Below the pieces are notes generated by a model. That model saw only the letters and a list, made by a program, of their open reading frames with translations, had not been told where the DNA came from and did no database searches. From the NCBI RefSeq assembly GCF_039645565.1, contig NZ_CP147914.1, positions 865,573 through 929,572 of the forward strand: a stretch of DNA of 64,000 nt, given 5' to 3'. Position 1 is the stretch's first letter. Every line of letters starts with the position of its first letter. This DNA is from Sulfurimonas sp. HSL1-2 (lineage in GTDB: Bacteria; Campylobacterota; Campylobacteria; Campylobacterales; Sulfurimonadaceae). Of this stretch, positions 46,906 through 56,698 are shown in pieces. A program made the position numbers and the translations under genes.

Positions 46906-46988
46906 ACAAAGCGCCGACGGCGCGCGAGCCCGCTGCTGAAGCGAACTTAGCGTTAGCGTAGCTGTAGGGGCTTTGCTCCTGCAGTGTA
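46906..46988 (+). repeat. Structured dispersed repeat, copy C
   Basis: Stem 1 is GCGCC (46911-46915) with GGCGC (46919-46923). Stem 2 is CGC (46931-46933) with GCG (46941-46943). The core is 46943-46961 (gaacttagcgttagcgtag). Stem 3 pairs 46962-46971 with 46975-46984 at all ten positions counting G-U. Its arms differ from those of copies A and B while pairing is kept. Unlike those copies it lies between divergent genes (HIT and pheS), about 110 bases upstream of the HIT start. Confidence 0.75.
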
Positions 46989-47075
46989 ATTGATTAATAA
47001 TACTGCCCTTTAAATCTCTTTGGATACAATACGCGCAAGATAAATGGGGGAGACGTCCCCGGGAAGGAGCCACGG

Positions 47076-48068
47076 TTGCAGGAGTGGTATGACGCCATTG
47101 CGTCGGCGCAGAGTGTCGACAAGCTTGAAGAGATCCGTATTGCGGTGTTCGGGAAAAAAGGGGTGCTCGCGGCTGAGTTCGCGAAGATGAAGTCCGTTCC
47201 CAGCGAGGAGAAGGGGGCTTTTGCCAAGGAGCTGAACGAGCATAAGGCCGGTCTGACCGAGGCCTTCAATGCCCGCAAAGAGATCCTGGCTCTCGAGGCG
47301 CTCGAGGCGGGCATGAAAGCGGAAGCGATCGACGTCACGCTGTTCGGACGCGGGAGCGAACGCGGTGCGCTGCACCCGGTGATGCAGACGATGGACCGCA
47401 TCGTCGAATATTTCGTCGCCATGAACTTCTCGGTCAAAACCGGGCCGATGGTCGAAGATGATTTCCACAATTTCGAGGCGCTGAACCTGCCCAAGTACCA
47501 CCCGGCACGCGACATGCAGGATACGTTTTATTTCAAAGACGAGATGCTGCTGCGCACGCATACCTCCCCGGTACAGATCCGCACGATGAAGCGGGAGAAG
47601 CCGCCGATCCGTATGATCGCGCCGGGCGCCGTGTTCCGCCGCGACTACGACCTGACGCACACCCCGATGTTCCACCAGGTCGAGGGGCTCCTTGTCGACG
47701 AAGAGGGGAAGGTCTCCTTCGCGAACCTGAAGTTCATCCTCGAGGACTTCCTCAAGTACATGTTCGGCGATGTTGAAGTCCGCTTCCGCCCGAGCTTCTT
47801 TCCGTTCACGGAACCGTCCGCGGAAGTTGACATCAGCTGTATCTTCTGCGGCGGCGACGGCTGCCGCGTCTGTTCGAAGACCGGGTGGCTGGAAGTCCTG
47901 GGGTGCGGGATCGTCGATCCCAACGTCTTCAAGGCGGTCGGCTATGAAAACGTCAGCGGCTACGCCTTCGGCCTCGGCGTGGAGCGTTTTGCGATGCTGA
48001 TCCACCGTATCGGGGATCTGCGGTCGCTGTTTGAGGGCGATATCAGACTTCTGGAGCAGTTCAAATGA
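47076..48068 (+). CDS. pheS: Phenylalanyl-tRNA synthetase alpha subunit
   Basis: 330 aa class II catalytic subunit. After an N-terminal coiled coil the core shows [15 protein letters not shown], motif 2 around [20 protein letters not shown] and motif 3 in [13 protein letters not shown]. The TTG start at 47076 follows AAGGAG (47064-47069) and gives the normal length. The stop overlaps pheT by four bases. It opens the pheST-aroA-ispH-rpsA-serA run. Confidence 0.97.
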   Translation: MQEWYDAIASAQSVDKLEEIRIAVFGKKGVLAAEFAKMKSVPSEEKGAFAKELNEHKAGLTEAFNARKEILALEALEAGMKAEAIDVTLFGRGSERGALHPVMQTMDRIVEYFVAMNFSVKTGPMVEDDFHNFEALNLPKYHPARDMQDTFYFKDEMLLRTHTSPVQIRTMKREKPPIRMIAPGAVFRRDYDLTHTPMFHQVEGLLVDEEGKVSFANLKFILEDFLKYMFGDVEVRFRPSFFPFTEPSAEVDISCIFCGGDGCRVCSKTGWLEVLGCGIVDPNVFKAVGYENVSGYAFGLGVERFAMLIHRIGDLRSLFEGDIRLLEQFK

Positions 48069-50398
48069 TTGTCACACGCCACTGGCTGAACGAATGGATC
48101 GACCTTTCCGACATTACGACGGAGCAACTGGCCAAGACCTTCAATGCGATCGGTCTGGAAGTCGACAGAGTCGAATCTTTCCGGATCCCCGAAAAGATCG
48201 TCGTCGGCAAGGTCGCGGCATGCGAAAGACACCCGGACGCGGACAAGCTCAACGTCTGCCAGGTCGATCTGGGCGGTGAAACGCGCCAGATCGTCTGCGG
48301 GGCGCCCAACGTTGCTGCGGGGCAGTATGTTCCCGTCGCCGTCGTCGGCGCGGTGATGCCCGGCGGCCTGGAGATCAAACCGGTCAAACTGCGCGGTGTC
48401 GATTCCGCGGGGATGATCTGTTCCGCGACCGAACTGGGACTGCCGAAAGTGAACGACGGCATCCTCGTGCTTGACGAGAGTATCGGGGCCCTCGAGCTCG
48501 GCAAACCGCTCTCCGAGTACCCGCTGCTCAACGACGACCTGATCGAGATCGAACTGACGGCGAACCGCGGGGACTGTCTGAGCATCCGCGGGGTCGCCCG
48601 CGACCTCTGTGCAGCCCTGGACAAGAGCCTGAAGCCGCGGACCGCCGGCCGTGAAGATGAGAACCGCCTGGGCATCGGGCGTCTGCTGAAACTCGATGTC
48701 GACGGTGACGTCACCGGCAGTGTCCGCTACCATGCGGTCTCGGTCGAGTTCTTCGACGACTCGCTGCTGATGATGCTGCGCCTGGCCATGATCGACGAAA
48801 GCCGCGCCAACGCCGTCGAAGGGTGCCTCGAGTATGCGATGCACAGCACCGGCGTCATTCTCCGCGCCTACCCGGTCGATTTCTTCCGCGCCAACGACGA
48901 GAAGCTTGCCGGGATCGTCATCAAGCGCGATGAACACGGTCTGAGCGCCGTTTACGGACGCGAGTGCGCGTCCATCATCGGGATCCGCCAGGAAGATGCT
49001 TCCCGGCTCCAGGATGTCCGCGGCGTCATCGTGATCGAGGCGAGCTACATCGCGCCGGACGTCATCTCGCAGAAGATGGCGGAGACGAAACTGCAGAGCG
49101 GGCCGCTGTACTACCGCACGTCGCGCGGCAGCGAACCCGAACTCGCGCTCGGAAGCGACTTCCTGTTCAGCTGCATCGAGGCCAAAGGCGAAGGTAAAAT
49201 CTACGGCGGTACCCTGGAACACGCCGAAGCCTTCGAACCGAAAAACATCAGTATCGATATGGGGTATGTCAGCCGCATTATCGGTACGGAAATCGATAAG
49301 AGCCGTGTGGCGAACATCCTGAAAAACCTCGGGTTCGACATTTCGAAGTCGAGCGAGGAACAGATCGTCGTCAGCGTACCGCGTTTCCGCCACGACATCG
49401 TCAACCGCCAGGACCTGATCGAAGAGGTCGTCCGTATCGTCGGTATCGACAATATCCCGGCGAAACCGTTTGTGCTGACCGAAGCGGACCGGATCGACGA
49501 CGACTATTTCGCCTTCCGGAAAAAGCAGACCTACCGCCAGCGCGCGGCACAGAGCGGCTTCTACGAGAGTGTCCACTTCGTTTTCAACGAACGCGAGCAG
49601 CTCGATGCTCTCGGCCTTCCAAGCGTCGCGAAAGAACTGGCGCTGCTCAACCCGATCGCGGGGACCCTCGATACGCTGCGGCCGACACTGCTGGCAGGAC
49701 TGCTTAATGCGGCCAGCAGCAACGCCAAGAACGGGCGCAAGCGCATCCCGCTCTTCGAGATCGGTTCGGTCTTTGACGTCCAGCGCCGTGAATCGGTCAA
49801 GATGGCGCTGCTCTTTGCGGGAACCCTTAATGAGGACAGCCTCGACAACAGCGGAAAACCCGAAACGGTCAGCTTTGAGTCCTTCACCAAGCTGGCAGCG
49901 GACGTCCTGGGGGATTTCACCCTGAAGCCCGTCACACCGGCGCACAAGATGGCCCACCCCTACCAGGCAGCGGCCGTTTACCAGCACGGCGTGAAAATAG
50001 GGGAGATGTTTACCCTGCATCCGACACTGCAAGCTGAGATGGACCTGCCGCGCACCGTCATGTTCGAAGGGACGTTTGACGCGCTGGCCTTTGAGCGGGT
50101 CGAAGCGAAAGCGTATTCAAAATACCAGGCGTCACACCGCGACCTCAGTATCCTGATGCCGCAGGCGATGCCGTACGAGAAGGTTTCGGGCGTTATCGAA
50201 AGCAGCCGCAGCGGCGAGATCGTCCGCTTCTACCCCGTCGACCGTTACACGGACGAGAGCCTGGGCGACCAGATGAGCCTGACGCTGCGTTTCGTGCTGC
50301 AGTCGCAGGAGAAGACCCTGGAAGAAGAGGAGATTACGGCGGCGATGGAAGGGATTCTTACCGCCCTCCAGAACGATCTCGGGGTAGCACTGCGATGA
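48065..50398 (+). CDS. pheT: Phenylalanyl-tRNA synthetase beta subunit
   Basis: 777 aa. The order of domains is the usual one: an N-terminal tRNA-binding EMAP-like domain ([19 protein letters not shown]), the B3/B4 editing domains, B5, a class II-like core without catalysis, and a C-terminal FDX anticodon-binding domain ([15 protein letters not shown] to the end). With PheS it forms the alpha2-beta2 enzyme. It overlaps pheS and aroA by four bases each. Confidence 0.97.
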   Translation: MIVTRHWLNEWIDLSDITTEQLAKTFNAIGLEVDRVESFRIPEKIVVGKVAACERHPDADKLNVCQVDLGGETRQIVCGAPNVAAGQYVPVAVVGAVMPGGLEIKPVKLRGVDSAGMICSATELGLPKVNDGILVLDESIGALELGKPLSEYPLLNDDLIEIELTANRGDCLSIRGVARDLCAALDKSLKPRTAGREDENRLGIGRLLKLDVDGDVTGSVRYHAVSVEFFDDSLLMMLRLAMIDESRANAVEGCLEYAMHSTGVILRAYPVDFFRANDEKLAGIVIKRDEHGLSAVYGRECASIIGIRQEDASRLQDVRGVIVIEASYIAPDVISQKMAETKLQSGPLYYRTSRGSEPELALGSDFLFSCIEAKGEGKIYGGTLEHAEAFEPKNISIDMGYVSRIIGTEIDKSRVANILKNLGFDISKSSEEQIVVSVPRFRHDIVNRQDLIEEVVRIVGIDNIPAKPFVLTEADRIDDDYFAFRKKQTYRQRAAQSGFYESVHFVFNEREQLDALGLPSVAKELALLNPIAGTLDTLRPTLLAGLLNAASSNAKNGRKRIPLFEIGSVFDVQRRESVKMALLFAGTLNEDSLDNSGKPETVSFESFTKLAADVLGDFTLKPVTPAHKMAHPYQAAAVYQHGVKIGEMFTLHPTLQAEMDLPRTVMFEGTFDALAFERVEAKAYSKYQASHRDLSILMPQAMPYEKVSGVIESSRSGEIVRFYPVDRYTDESLGDQMSLTLRFVLQSQEKTLEEEEITAAMEGILTALQNDLGVALR

Positions 50399-51678
50399 GC
50401 CGGGTCCGTATCGCGCCGGCGGAGACGTTTGCGTTCCGCAGCGACAGGATCGCGGCGGATAAATCGATTTCGCACCGCAGCGCGATGTTCGCGACCCTTG
50501 CCGAGGGCAAGAGCGTCGTCCGCAATTTCCTGCGCGGCGAAGATACGATGAACACCCTGCGCATCGTCGAAGCACTGGGGGCCGAGGTCGAGGATGACGG
50601 TGATGTCATTACCATCGTCTCGCGCGGTATTCAGGAGCCCGGCGACGTTCTGGACTGCGGCAACTCCGGTACGGGGATGCGGCTTTTCTGCGGCCTGCTC
50701 GCCTCGGCCGAGGGGCATTTCGTCCTTACAGGCGATGAATACCTCCGCCGCCGCCCGATGAAACGGGTGACGGCACCGCTGCGCAGCATCGGCGCGATGC
50801 TCGACGGCCGCAATAACGGCGACCTGGCGCCGCTGAGCGTGCGCGGCGGTTCGCTCAAAGCCTTCGATTACAAAAGCCCCGTTGCTTCGGCGCAGGTGAA
50901 GAGTGCGATGATCCTTGCCGCGCTGCGGGCCGACGGCCCCTGTTATTTCGAAGAGCCCGAGCTCAGCCGAGACCATACGGAGCGTATGCTAAGCGGGATG
51001 GGAGCACAGATCAAAACGGAGAACCTCCGTACGGAAGTGCAGCCCCTTACCGGCCTGCTGCAGCCCCTCGATATCCGGGTGCCGGCCGACCCGTCCAGCG
51101 CCTTCTTTTTTGCCGTTGCCGCGGCGATCACCCCCGGCAGCAGTGCCGTGATCGAGGGCGTCACCCTCAACCCGACCCGCATCGAGGCCTTCAAGGCGCT
51201 GGAGCGCATGGGGGCGGACATCCGCTACGAGGTGACTGACGAACGGTATGAACCCATCGGTAATATCGAGGTACGCTATCGGCCGCTCAAAGCGATCGTC
51301 GTCGAGGAGAACATTGCCTGGCTCATTGATGAACTCCCGGCGCTTGCCATTGCTATGGCGACGGCGGAGGGGACGAGCGAAGTGCGAAATGCCGAAGAGC
51401 TCCGGGTCAAGGAGAGCGACCGCATTACGACGGTGATGACGAACCTGCAAAAATGCGGCATTGCCTGTGAAGAGTTCAAAGACGGTTACCGCATTACCGG
51501 CGGCGAGCTGCAGATGGCCGGCGTCGACAGTTTCGGGGACCACCGTATTGCGATGAGCTTCATTGTCGCCGGGTTGCGCTGTGGGATGGAGGTGGAGGAT
51601 GTCGACTGTATCCAGACCTCCTTTCCGAACTTTTTCGAGCTGATCAATGCGATTGGGGAAGTGCATCATGAAGATTGA
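50395..51678 (+). CDS. aroA: 3-phosphoshikimate 1-carboxyvinyltransferase (EPSP synthase)
   Basis: 427 aa. It joins phosphoenolpyruvate and shikimate-3-phosphate in the chorismate pathway. The family motifs [34 protein letters not shown] and [10 protein letters not shown] are all present. The length is normal. Start and stop overlap pheT and ispH. Confidence 0.97.
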   Translation: MSRVRIAPAETFAFRSDRIAADKSISHRSAMFATLAEGKSVVRNFLRGEDTMNTLRIVEALGAEVEDDGDVITIVSRGIQEPGDVLDCGNSGTGMRLFCGLLASAEGHFVLTGDEYLRRRPMKRVTAPLRSIGAMLDGRNNGDLAPLSVRGGSLKAFDYKSPVASAQVKSAMILAALRADGPCYFEEPELSRDHTERMLSGMGAQIKTENLRTEVQPLTGLLQPLDIRVPADPSSAFFFAVAAAITPGSSAVIEGVTLNPTRIEAFKALERMGADIRYEVTDERYEPIGNIEVRYRPLKAIVVEENIAWLIDELPALAIAMATAEGTSEVRNAEELRVKESDRITTVMTNLQKCGIACEEFKDGYRITGGELQMAGVDSFGDHRIAMSFIVAGLRCGMEVEDVDCIQTSFPNFFELINAIGEVHHED

Positions 51679-52495
51679 ACTGGCTGAGAATTACGGCTTC
51701 TGTTTCGGGGTCAAACGCGCGATCAAGATCGCCGAGGAGAACCGCAGTTCCGCGACCTACGGGCCGCTGATCCATAACGCCAAGGAGATCGACCGCCTCA
51801 AGAAGGATTTCCAGGTTGCATTGACGGAGAACCTGGACGATTTCAAAGCGGGTGACACGGCGGTCATCCGGACGCACGGCATTCCGAAGCAGGAGCTAGA
51901 GATGCTCTATGCGCGTGATGTCAACGTCGTCGACGCCACCTGCCCCTATGTGACCAAACCGCAGCAGATCTGCGAGGAGATGAGCGAGCAGGGGTATGAC
52001 ATCGTCATTTTCGGCGACGAAGCCCACCCGGAGATCCGGGGGGTAAAGAGCTATGCCAAGCACGGCGCCTATGTCGTCATGAGTGTCGAGGAGCTCGAAC
52101 AGATCCGCTTCAAAGAGAAGATCGCCGTTGTGGCCCAGACGACGCGCAAGGTCGAAGAGTTTCTCAAGATCGTCAACTACCTGATCCCGCGCTACAAGGA
52201 GGTCAGGGTCTTCAACACGATCTGCAACGCAACCTTCGAAAACCAGGACGCGGTGCGGGACCTCTCAAAAAGGGCCGATGTGATGATCATCATCGGCGGG
52301 AAAAACTCCTCCAACACGAAACAGCTGCAGAGCATCGCCCAGGAGTACTGCCCGGATAGCTACCATATCGAAGGGCCCGACGATATAGACGACAGCTGGT
52401 TCATAGGCAAAGAGTATTGCGGTATCAGCGCCGGTGCCTCCACCCCGGATTGGATCATTCAGCAGGTGATCGAACGGATCAAAAAAAGGCACTAG
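51668..52495 (+). CDS. ispH: 4-hydroxy-3-methylbut-2-enyl diphosphate reductase
   Basis: 275 aa [4Fe-4S] enzyme making IPP and DMAPP in the MEP pathway. The three cluster cysteines lie in [18 protein letters not shown] and NTICNATF, and the catalytic Glu/His regions are in place ([15 protein letters not shown]). The ATG at 51668 starts [12 protein letters not shown], the family N-terminus; the longer frame from 51647 lies in aroA. It overlaps aroA by 11 bases. A 136-base gap with a promoter precedes rpsA. Confidence 0.96.
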   Translation: MKIELAENYGFCFGVKRAIKIAEENRSSATYGPLIHNAKEIDRLKKDFQVALTENLDDFKAGDTAVIRTHGIPKQELEMLYARDVNVVDATCPYVTKPQQICEEMSEQGYDIVIFGDEAHPEIRGVKSYAKHGAYVVMSVEELEQIRFKEKIAVVAQTTRKVEEFLKIVNYLIPRYKEVRVFNTICNATFENQDAVRDLSKRADVMIIIGGKNSSNTKQLQSIAQEYCPDSYHIEGPDDIDDSWFIGKEYCGISAGASTPDWIIQQVIERIKKRH

Positions 52496-52592
52496 AACGT
52501 ACGGGACTCCCGCTGCGTTTCGGGGAGATGCTTCTAACCGTAAAAAATCAACCCTCCCACAATATTTCTGCTTCATAAAAGCTTTCTTTCGC

Positions 52593-52598
52593 TATACT
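52593..52598 (+). promoter_or_regulatory. Promoter -10 element TATACT for rpsA
   Basis: TATACT lies 34 bases before the rpsA start in the 136-base gap after ispH. It suggests rpsA has its own promoter besides any read-through from the pheST operon. The start point would fall at about 52605, just before the palindrome at 52608. Confidence 0.55.
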
Positions 52599-52607
52599 CA
52601 CGAGATT

Positions 52608-52621
52608 TTATTACGTAATAA
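52608..52621. promoter_or_regulatory. 14-bp palindrome in the rpsA leader
   Basis: TTATTACGTAATAA is a perfect palindrome between the predicted transcription start and the rpsA ATG (10 bases further on). It covers the place where a ribosome-binding site is expected; only a weak AAGGG follows its right arm. It could be an operator or, in RNA, a short AU hairpin near the start codon. S1 genes are autoregulated in E. coli by leader structure. Confidence 0.45.
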
Positions 52622-52631
52622 GGGTACAGGT

Positions 52632-54293
52632 ATGGCTTTCGATAACGAAGCATTTGAAGAAGAAAATTTCGCCGAGATGCTGGAGGCTTCTTTCCAGGAG
52701 CAAGAATCAAATCGCATCACTGAAGGTGAAATTGTCGCAATCCAGGAAGACGATAATCGCGCGCTCGTCGGAGTGGGAGAAAAACTGGAAGGTATCATCA
52801 GTCTTGATGAGATCAGGGATGAAGCGGGTAATCTGCTTTTCAACGTCGGTGACAAAATCACGGTTATGGTAACGGGACACTACAACGAGCGTCCGAAAAT
52901 CTCCTACCGCAAAGTCCTCGAGCAGCAGAAAACGATGGAGTTCGTCGAAGCGCACAAAGAGGATTTCGAAGATGTGATCATCGAAGGAACCGTGACCAAG
53001 AAGAACCGCGGCGGCTATGTTATCGAAGCGGACGGCGTCAGCTTCTTTATGCCGCGTTCACTCGCAGCCTTCAAAGAGAGCGACAACGTTCTCGGCCGCA
53101 AAGTCAAAGCACAGGTCATCAAGCTTGATCCGGAAGACAACTCCATCGTCGTTTCCCGCCGCAAACTCTTCAACGAAGAGCGCAAGCGCAAGAAAGAGAT
53201 CATCGACCAGCTGATGGAAGAGGGTACGGTCGTTGAAGGTGTCATCAAGAAGATCACCAGCTACGGTATGTTTGTAGACGTCGGCGGTGTCGACGGTCTG
53301 GTCCACTACAACGAGATCAGCTACAAAGGGCCGGTCAACCCGTCCAAACTCTACAGCGAAGGCGACAAAGTCAACGTTAAAGCCATTGCCTACGATAAAG
53401 ACAAGCGCCACCTCTCCCTCTCCATCAAAGCGGTCCAGCCGGATCCGTGGAAAGAGATCGAGGATGAACTCGAAGCGGGCGATACCATCACCGTTACTGT
53501 CAGCAACATCGAGCCGTACGGTGCCTTTGTTGACCTTGGAAACGATATCGAAGGCTTCCTCCATATCTCCGAGATCACCTGGGACAAGAACATCAAGAAC
53601 CCGAAAGACTACCTGACCGTCGGCAGCGATATCGATGTTGAAGTGATCGACGTTGATCCGGACAAGCACAAACTGCGTGTCTCCCTTAAACGCCTCCTTC
53701 CGAAGCCGTTTGACGAGTTCGCGAAGAAATTCAAAGAGGGTGACATCGTTACCGGTACAGTCACATCCCTGACTGACTTCGGTGCGTTCGTCAAGATTGC
53801 CGGCGTCGAAGGCCTCCTGCACAACCAGGATACGACGTGGGAAAAAGGTGTCAAAGCCAAAGACCTCTTCAAAGCCGGCGAGGAAGTGGAAGTCAAGATC
53901 GCGAAGATCAACCGTGACGATCAGAAGATCTCCCTCAACCGCAAGATGCTCGAAGAGAGCCCGGTCGAGAAGTTCGCATCTTCCCACCGCGTCAACGACA
54001 TCGTCAAAGGTACGGTCCGTGACGTGAAAGATTTCGGTGTCTTCATCTCCCTCGTTGACGGTGTCGATGCATTGATCCGCAACGAAGACCTCGAGCCGCT
54101 CAAGGCCGAAGAACTGGAAAAAGGGCAGGAGATCGAAGCGGCTATCGTTGCGATCGATGCCAAGCGTGATCGTATCCGCCTCTCTGTCCGCAAACTCGAC
54201 AGACTGCACGATCAGAAAATCCTCGACAAGCTCAACGAAGAGGACGGATCCAACAGCCTCGGCGATCTGATCAAAGACCAACTCAAAAAATAA
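52632..54293 (+). CDS. rpsA: 30S ribosomal protein S1
   Basis: 553 aa with six S1 (OB-fold) repeats: the first two bind the ribosome, the later ones bind mRNA. Repeats are easy to see from the recurring GxVxxVxxFGxFVxxxxxxGLxH pattern (for example VVEGVIKKITSYGMFVDVGG and IVTGTVTSLTDFGAFVKIAG). The length is normal. It is followed by two hairpins before serA. Confidence 0.97.
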   Translation: MAFDNEAFEEENFAEMLEASFQEQESNRITEGEIVAIQEDDNRALVGVGEKLEGIISLDEIRDEAGNLLFNVGDKITVMVTGHYNERPKISYRKVLEQQKTMEFVEAHKEDFEDVIIEGTVTKKNRGGYVIEADGVSFFMPRSLAAFKESDNVLGRKVKAQVIKLDPEDNSIVVSRRKLFNEERKRKKEIIDQLMEEGTVVEGVIKKITSYGMFVDVGGVDGLVHYNEISYKGPVNPSKLYSEGDKVNVKAIAYDKDKRHLSLSIKAVQPDPWKEIEDELEAGDTITVTVSNIEPYGAFVDLGNDIEGFLHISEITWDKNIKNPKDYLTVGSDIDVEVIDVDPDKHKLRVSLKRLLPKPFDEFAKKFKEGDIVTGTVTSLTDFGAFVKIAGVEGLLHNQDTTWEKGVKAKDLFKAGEEVEVKIAKINRDDQKISLNRKMLEESPVEKFASSHRVNDIVKGTVRDVKDFGVFISLVDGVDALIRNEDLEPLKAEELEKGQEIEAAIVAIDAKRDRIRLSVRKLDRLHDQKILDKLNEEDGSNSLGDLIKDQLKK

Positions 54294-54317
54294 CCCCTTT
54301 CCGCTGCTGCGGAGGGG
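54294..54317 (+). terminator. Hairpin directly after the rpsA stop
   Basis: CCCC-TTT-CCGC pairs with GCGG-A-GGGG around a 4-base loop, beginning at the rpsA stop codon. The arms are GC-rich with unequal small bulges, and no long T-run follows. It is a weak terminator or 3'-end stabiliser for a highly expressed gene. Confidence 0.45.
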
Positions 54318-54327
54318 CTTCCCAAAT

Positions 54328-54366
54328 TTATCAGCAATGCCCTGCGTGGCAGGTACTTGTTGATAA
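54328..54366 (+). promoter_or_regulatory. Long hairpin upstream of serA
   Basis: TTATCAGCAA (54328-54337) pairs with TTGTTGATAA (54357-54366) except for one G-T pair. An inner stem CCTGC-GTG-GCAGG (54341-54353) completes a cruciform-like structure of 39 bases. It ends 29 bases before the serA ATG and is followed by CATTTT. It may be a second rpsA terminator or a serA leader element. Confidence 0.5.
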
Positions 54367-54395
54367 CATTTTCAATTTCACTGTAGGATTTTAAG

Positions 54396-55982
54396 ATGGA
54401 AAAATATAAAGTAGTCGTATGTGACCACATTCACGAAGCCGGGCTCGAGATGCTTCAGAACGATCCGCAGATCGATTACGTGTTTGCTGCCGATGTCGAC
54501 AAAACGGCGCTGCTTGATGTGATTGCGGACGCCGACGTTACGATTACACGTTCCTCAACCGATGTTGACGACAAATTCATCGCTGCCGCCAAGAAGATGA
54601 AAGCGATCGTGCGCGCCGGCGTCGGGGTTGACAACGTCGATATTGAAGGCTGCTCCAAAGAGGGTATTATCGTTATGAACGTCCCGACGGCCAACACGAT
54701 TGCCGCGGTTGAGCTGACGATGGCCCATATGCTCTCCTGTATGCGTATGTTCCCCTACTCACACGACCATCTTAAAAACCAGCGTATCTGGAAACGCGAG
54801 AAGTGGTACGGCTACGAACTCAAAGGCAAAAAGCTCGGTGTCATCGGCTTCGGTAACATCGGCAGCCGCGTCGGGACGCGCTGTAAGGCATTCGAGATGG
54901 ACGTCATCGCATACGACCCGTATATCCCGGCGTCAAAAGCGACAGACCTCGGCGTGAAATACACCGAGAACTTCGACGATATCCTTGCCTGTGACGTCAT
55001 TACGATCCACACGCCGAAAAACCAGGAGACGATCGACATCATCGGTGCCGAGGAGATCGCCAAGATGAAAGACGGCGTTGTGCTCATCAACTGTGCACGC
55101 GGCGGTCTGTACAATGAAGAAGCACTCTACGACGGCCTGAAGTCCGGCAAGGTCCGTTTCGCCGGCATCGACGTCTTCAAAAAAGAGCCTGCGACTGACC
55201 ACCCGCTGCTTGACCTCGACAACATCGTCGTCTCCCCGCACCTGGGTGCGAATACCTTCGAATCCCAGTACAACATCGGAACGCAGGCAGCGCAGCAGGC
55301 GATCGAGGCAGCGAAGGGCATTGCCTACCCGAACGCCTTCAACCTGCCGATCGACGAAACGAAGATCCCGGCATTCGTCAAACCGTTCCTGGAACTCGGA
55401 CAGAAGATCGGTTTCATGGCCAGCGAGCTCAACCGCGCGCCGATCGTTTCCATCAAGGTCAGCGCCCAGGGCGATATCGCCGAGTATCTTGACTCACTGA
55501 GCACCTTCGTCACCGTCGGTGCCCTGGCGGACAAGACGGGTGACACCATCAACTACGTCAACGCCTCGTTCATTGCGGAGCAGAAGGGGATCAAGATCGA
55601 GACCTCTGCGGAACTCTCCAGCAGCGCCTACAAGAACCTTATTTCCGTCAAGGTGACGACGGACAAGCGTGTCGTCGACATCGACGCGACGATCTTCGAA
55701 GAGGGCGTACAGCGCATCGTCGAGGTCAACGGTTTCGACCTCGACGTCGAGCCGAAGGGGAACTTCATCCTCTTTAAAAATACCGATGTCCCGGGCGTTA
55801 TCGGTAAAGTCGGTACACTTCTGGCGGAAAACAGCGTCAACATCGCGGACTTCCGTCTGGGCCGCAATAACAGCGGCGAAGCCCTGGCCGTCATTATCAC
55901 GGACACCCCGGTCAAAGATACGGCACTCGCCAAGCTGGCTGCCCTCGAAGAGTGCATCAGCGTCGACGCCGTCCGCCTCTAA
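54396..55982 (+). CDS. serA: D-3-phosphoglycerate dehydrogenase
   Basis: 528 aa, the first enzyme of serine synthesis. The NAD-binding domain has VIGFGNIGSRVGTRC, and the catalytic segments include INCARGGLYNEEAL and VSPHLGANTFESQ. An intervening ASB domain and a C-terminal ACT domain (FILFKNTDVPGVIGKVGTLL) make it the long form, which is often feedback-controlled by serine through ACT. It has no clear Shine-Dalgarno, though TAGGA lies near. It ends the run of housekeeping genes. Confidence 0.97.
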   Translation: MEKYKVVVCDHIHEAGLEMLQNDPQIDYVFAADVDKTALLDVIADADVTITRSSTDVDDKFIAAAKKMKAIVRAGVGVDNVDIEGCSKEGIIVMNVPTANTIAAVELTMAHMLSCMRMFPYSHDHLKNQRIWKREKWYGYELKGKKLGVIGFGNIGSRVGTRCKAFEMDVIAYDPYIPASKATDLGVKYTENFDDILACDVITIHTPKNQETIDIIGAEEIAKMKDGVVLINCARGGLYNEEALYDGLKSGKVRFAGIDVFKKEPATDHPLLDLDNIVVSPHLGANTFESQYNIGTQAAQQAIEAAKGIAYPNAFNLPIDETKIPAFVKPFLELGQKIGFMASELNRAPIVSIKVSAQGDIAEYLDSLSTFVTVGALADKTGDTINYVNASFIAEQKGIKIETSAELSSSAYKNLISVKVTTDKRVVDIDATIFEEGVQRIVEVNGFDLDVEPKGNFILFKNTDVPGVIGKVGTLLAENSVNIADFRLGRNNSGEALAVIITDTPVKDTALAKLAALEECISVDAVRL

Positions 55983-56003
55983 AGCGTACATCGGAGCCTT
56001 CCG

Positions 56004-56696
56004 GTGTTCTCGCACTTTCCCGCAGGAACCCTCCCTTTTTTAGCCGAACTCCAGCGCAATAACACCAAAGCATGGTTTGACGCCAACAAGATGCTCTACC
56101 ATGAACTCGTCCTCGAGCCCAGCCGTGCCTTCGTCGAAGAGATGGGCGAACACCTTATGGCCCTCGTGCCGACGATCAATGCCGTACCGAAAGTCAACGG
56201 CTCGCTCTTCCGCATCTACCGCGACCAGCGTTTTCATTTCGACGAGCCGCCGCTCAAGGACCACATCGGGATTGTCTTCTGGCAGGGGAGCGGGAAGCGG
56301 ATGCAGAGCAGCGCTTTTTACCTCCATTTCGATCCGAGGACGCTCTTCGTCGCGACGGGACTGCGCCGTTTCAAACCGGCGATGCTCTCAGCCTACCGCG
56401 CCTACCTCAAATCCGAAACGCGTCGCCGAGAACTGCAGCAGATCCTTGACGGTTTGACGGAGAAGGGGTATCGGCTTCCCGAGAAGCGCTATAAACGTTT
56501 CCCGCCCGGTTTCGACAAGCAGATACCGTTTGCGGAGCTTGCCCTTTACGATTCACTGTACGCCTATACGGAGACTGATGCCGCGCTGATCACATCAGAC
56601 AAACTGCTCGATACCCTCTATGCCCATTACGAAGCGATGCTCCCGCTGCAGCAATGGGTGTACGAACTGACGCTCTACGCGGCGGAAAACGGCTGA
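56004..56696 (+). CDS. DUF2461 family protein
   Basis: 230 aa. It matches the DUF2461/TIGR02453 pattern: FLAELQRNNTKAWFDANK at the N-terminus, the FRIYRDQRFHFDEPPLKDH region (split) and a Phe/Pro-rich C-terminal part (KRFPPGFDK). The function is unknown. The GTG start lies 21 bases after serA without a strong ribosome-binding site. The stop is two bases from the end of the convergent AraC gene. Confidence 0.85.
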   Translation: MFSHFPAGTLPFLAELQRNNTKAWFDANKMLYHELVLEPSRAFVEEMGEHLMALVPTINAVPKVNGSLFRIYRDQRFHFDEPPLKDHIGIVFWQGSGKRMQSSAFYLHFDPRTLFVATGLRRFKPAMLSAYRAYLKSETRRRELQQILDGLTEKGYRLPEKRYKRFPPGFDKQIPFAELALYDSLYAYTETDAALITSDKLLDTLYAHYEAMLPLQQWVYELTLYAAENG

Positions 56697-56698
56697 TA

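Noticed and set aside
29233-46988. The three repeat copies as a CRISPR array or insertion sequence ends
   Set aside because: They are single dispersed copies up to 17 kb apart with no regular spacers, no cas genes, no transposase, and no obvious target-site duplications.
47960-50032. 690-codon open frame on the minus strand opposite pheS/pheT
   Set aside because: It lies antisense to two well-conserved synthetase genes, is rich in Asp/Arg/Val/Leu as expected for a mirror frame of GC-rich coding DNA, and has no recognisable domain or ribosome-binding site.
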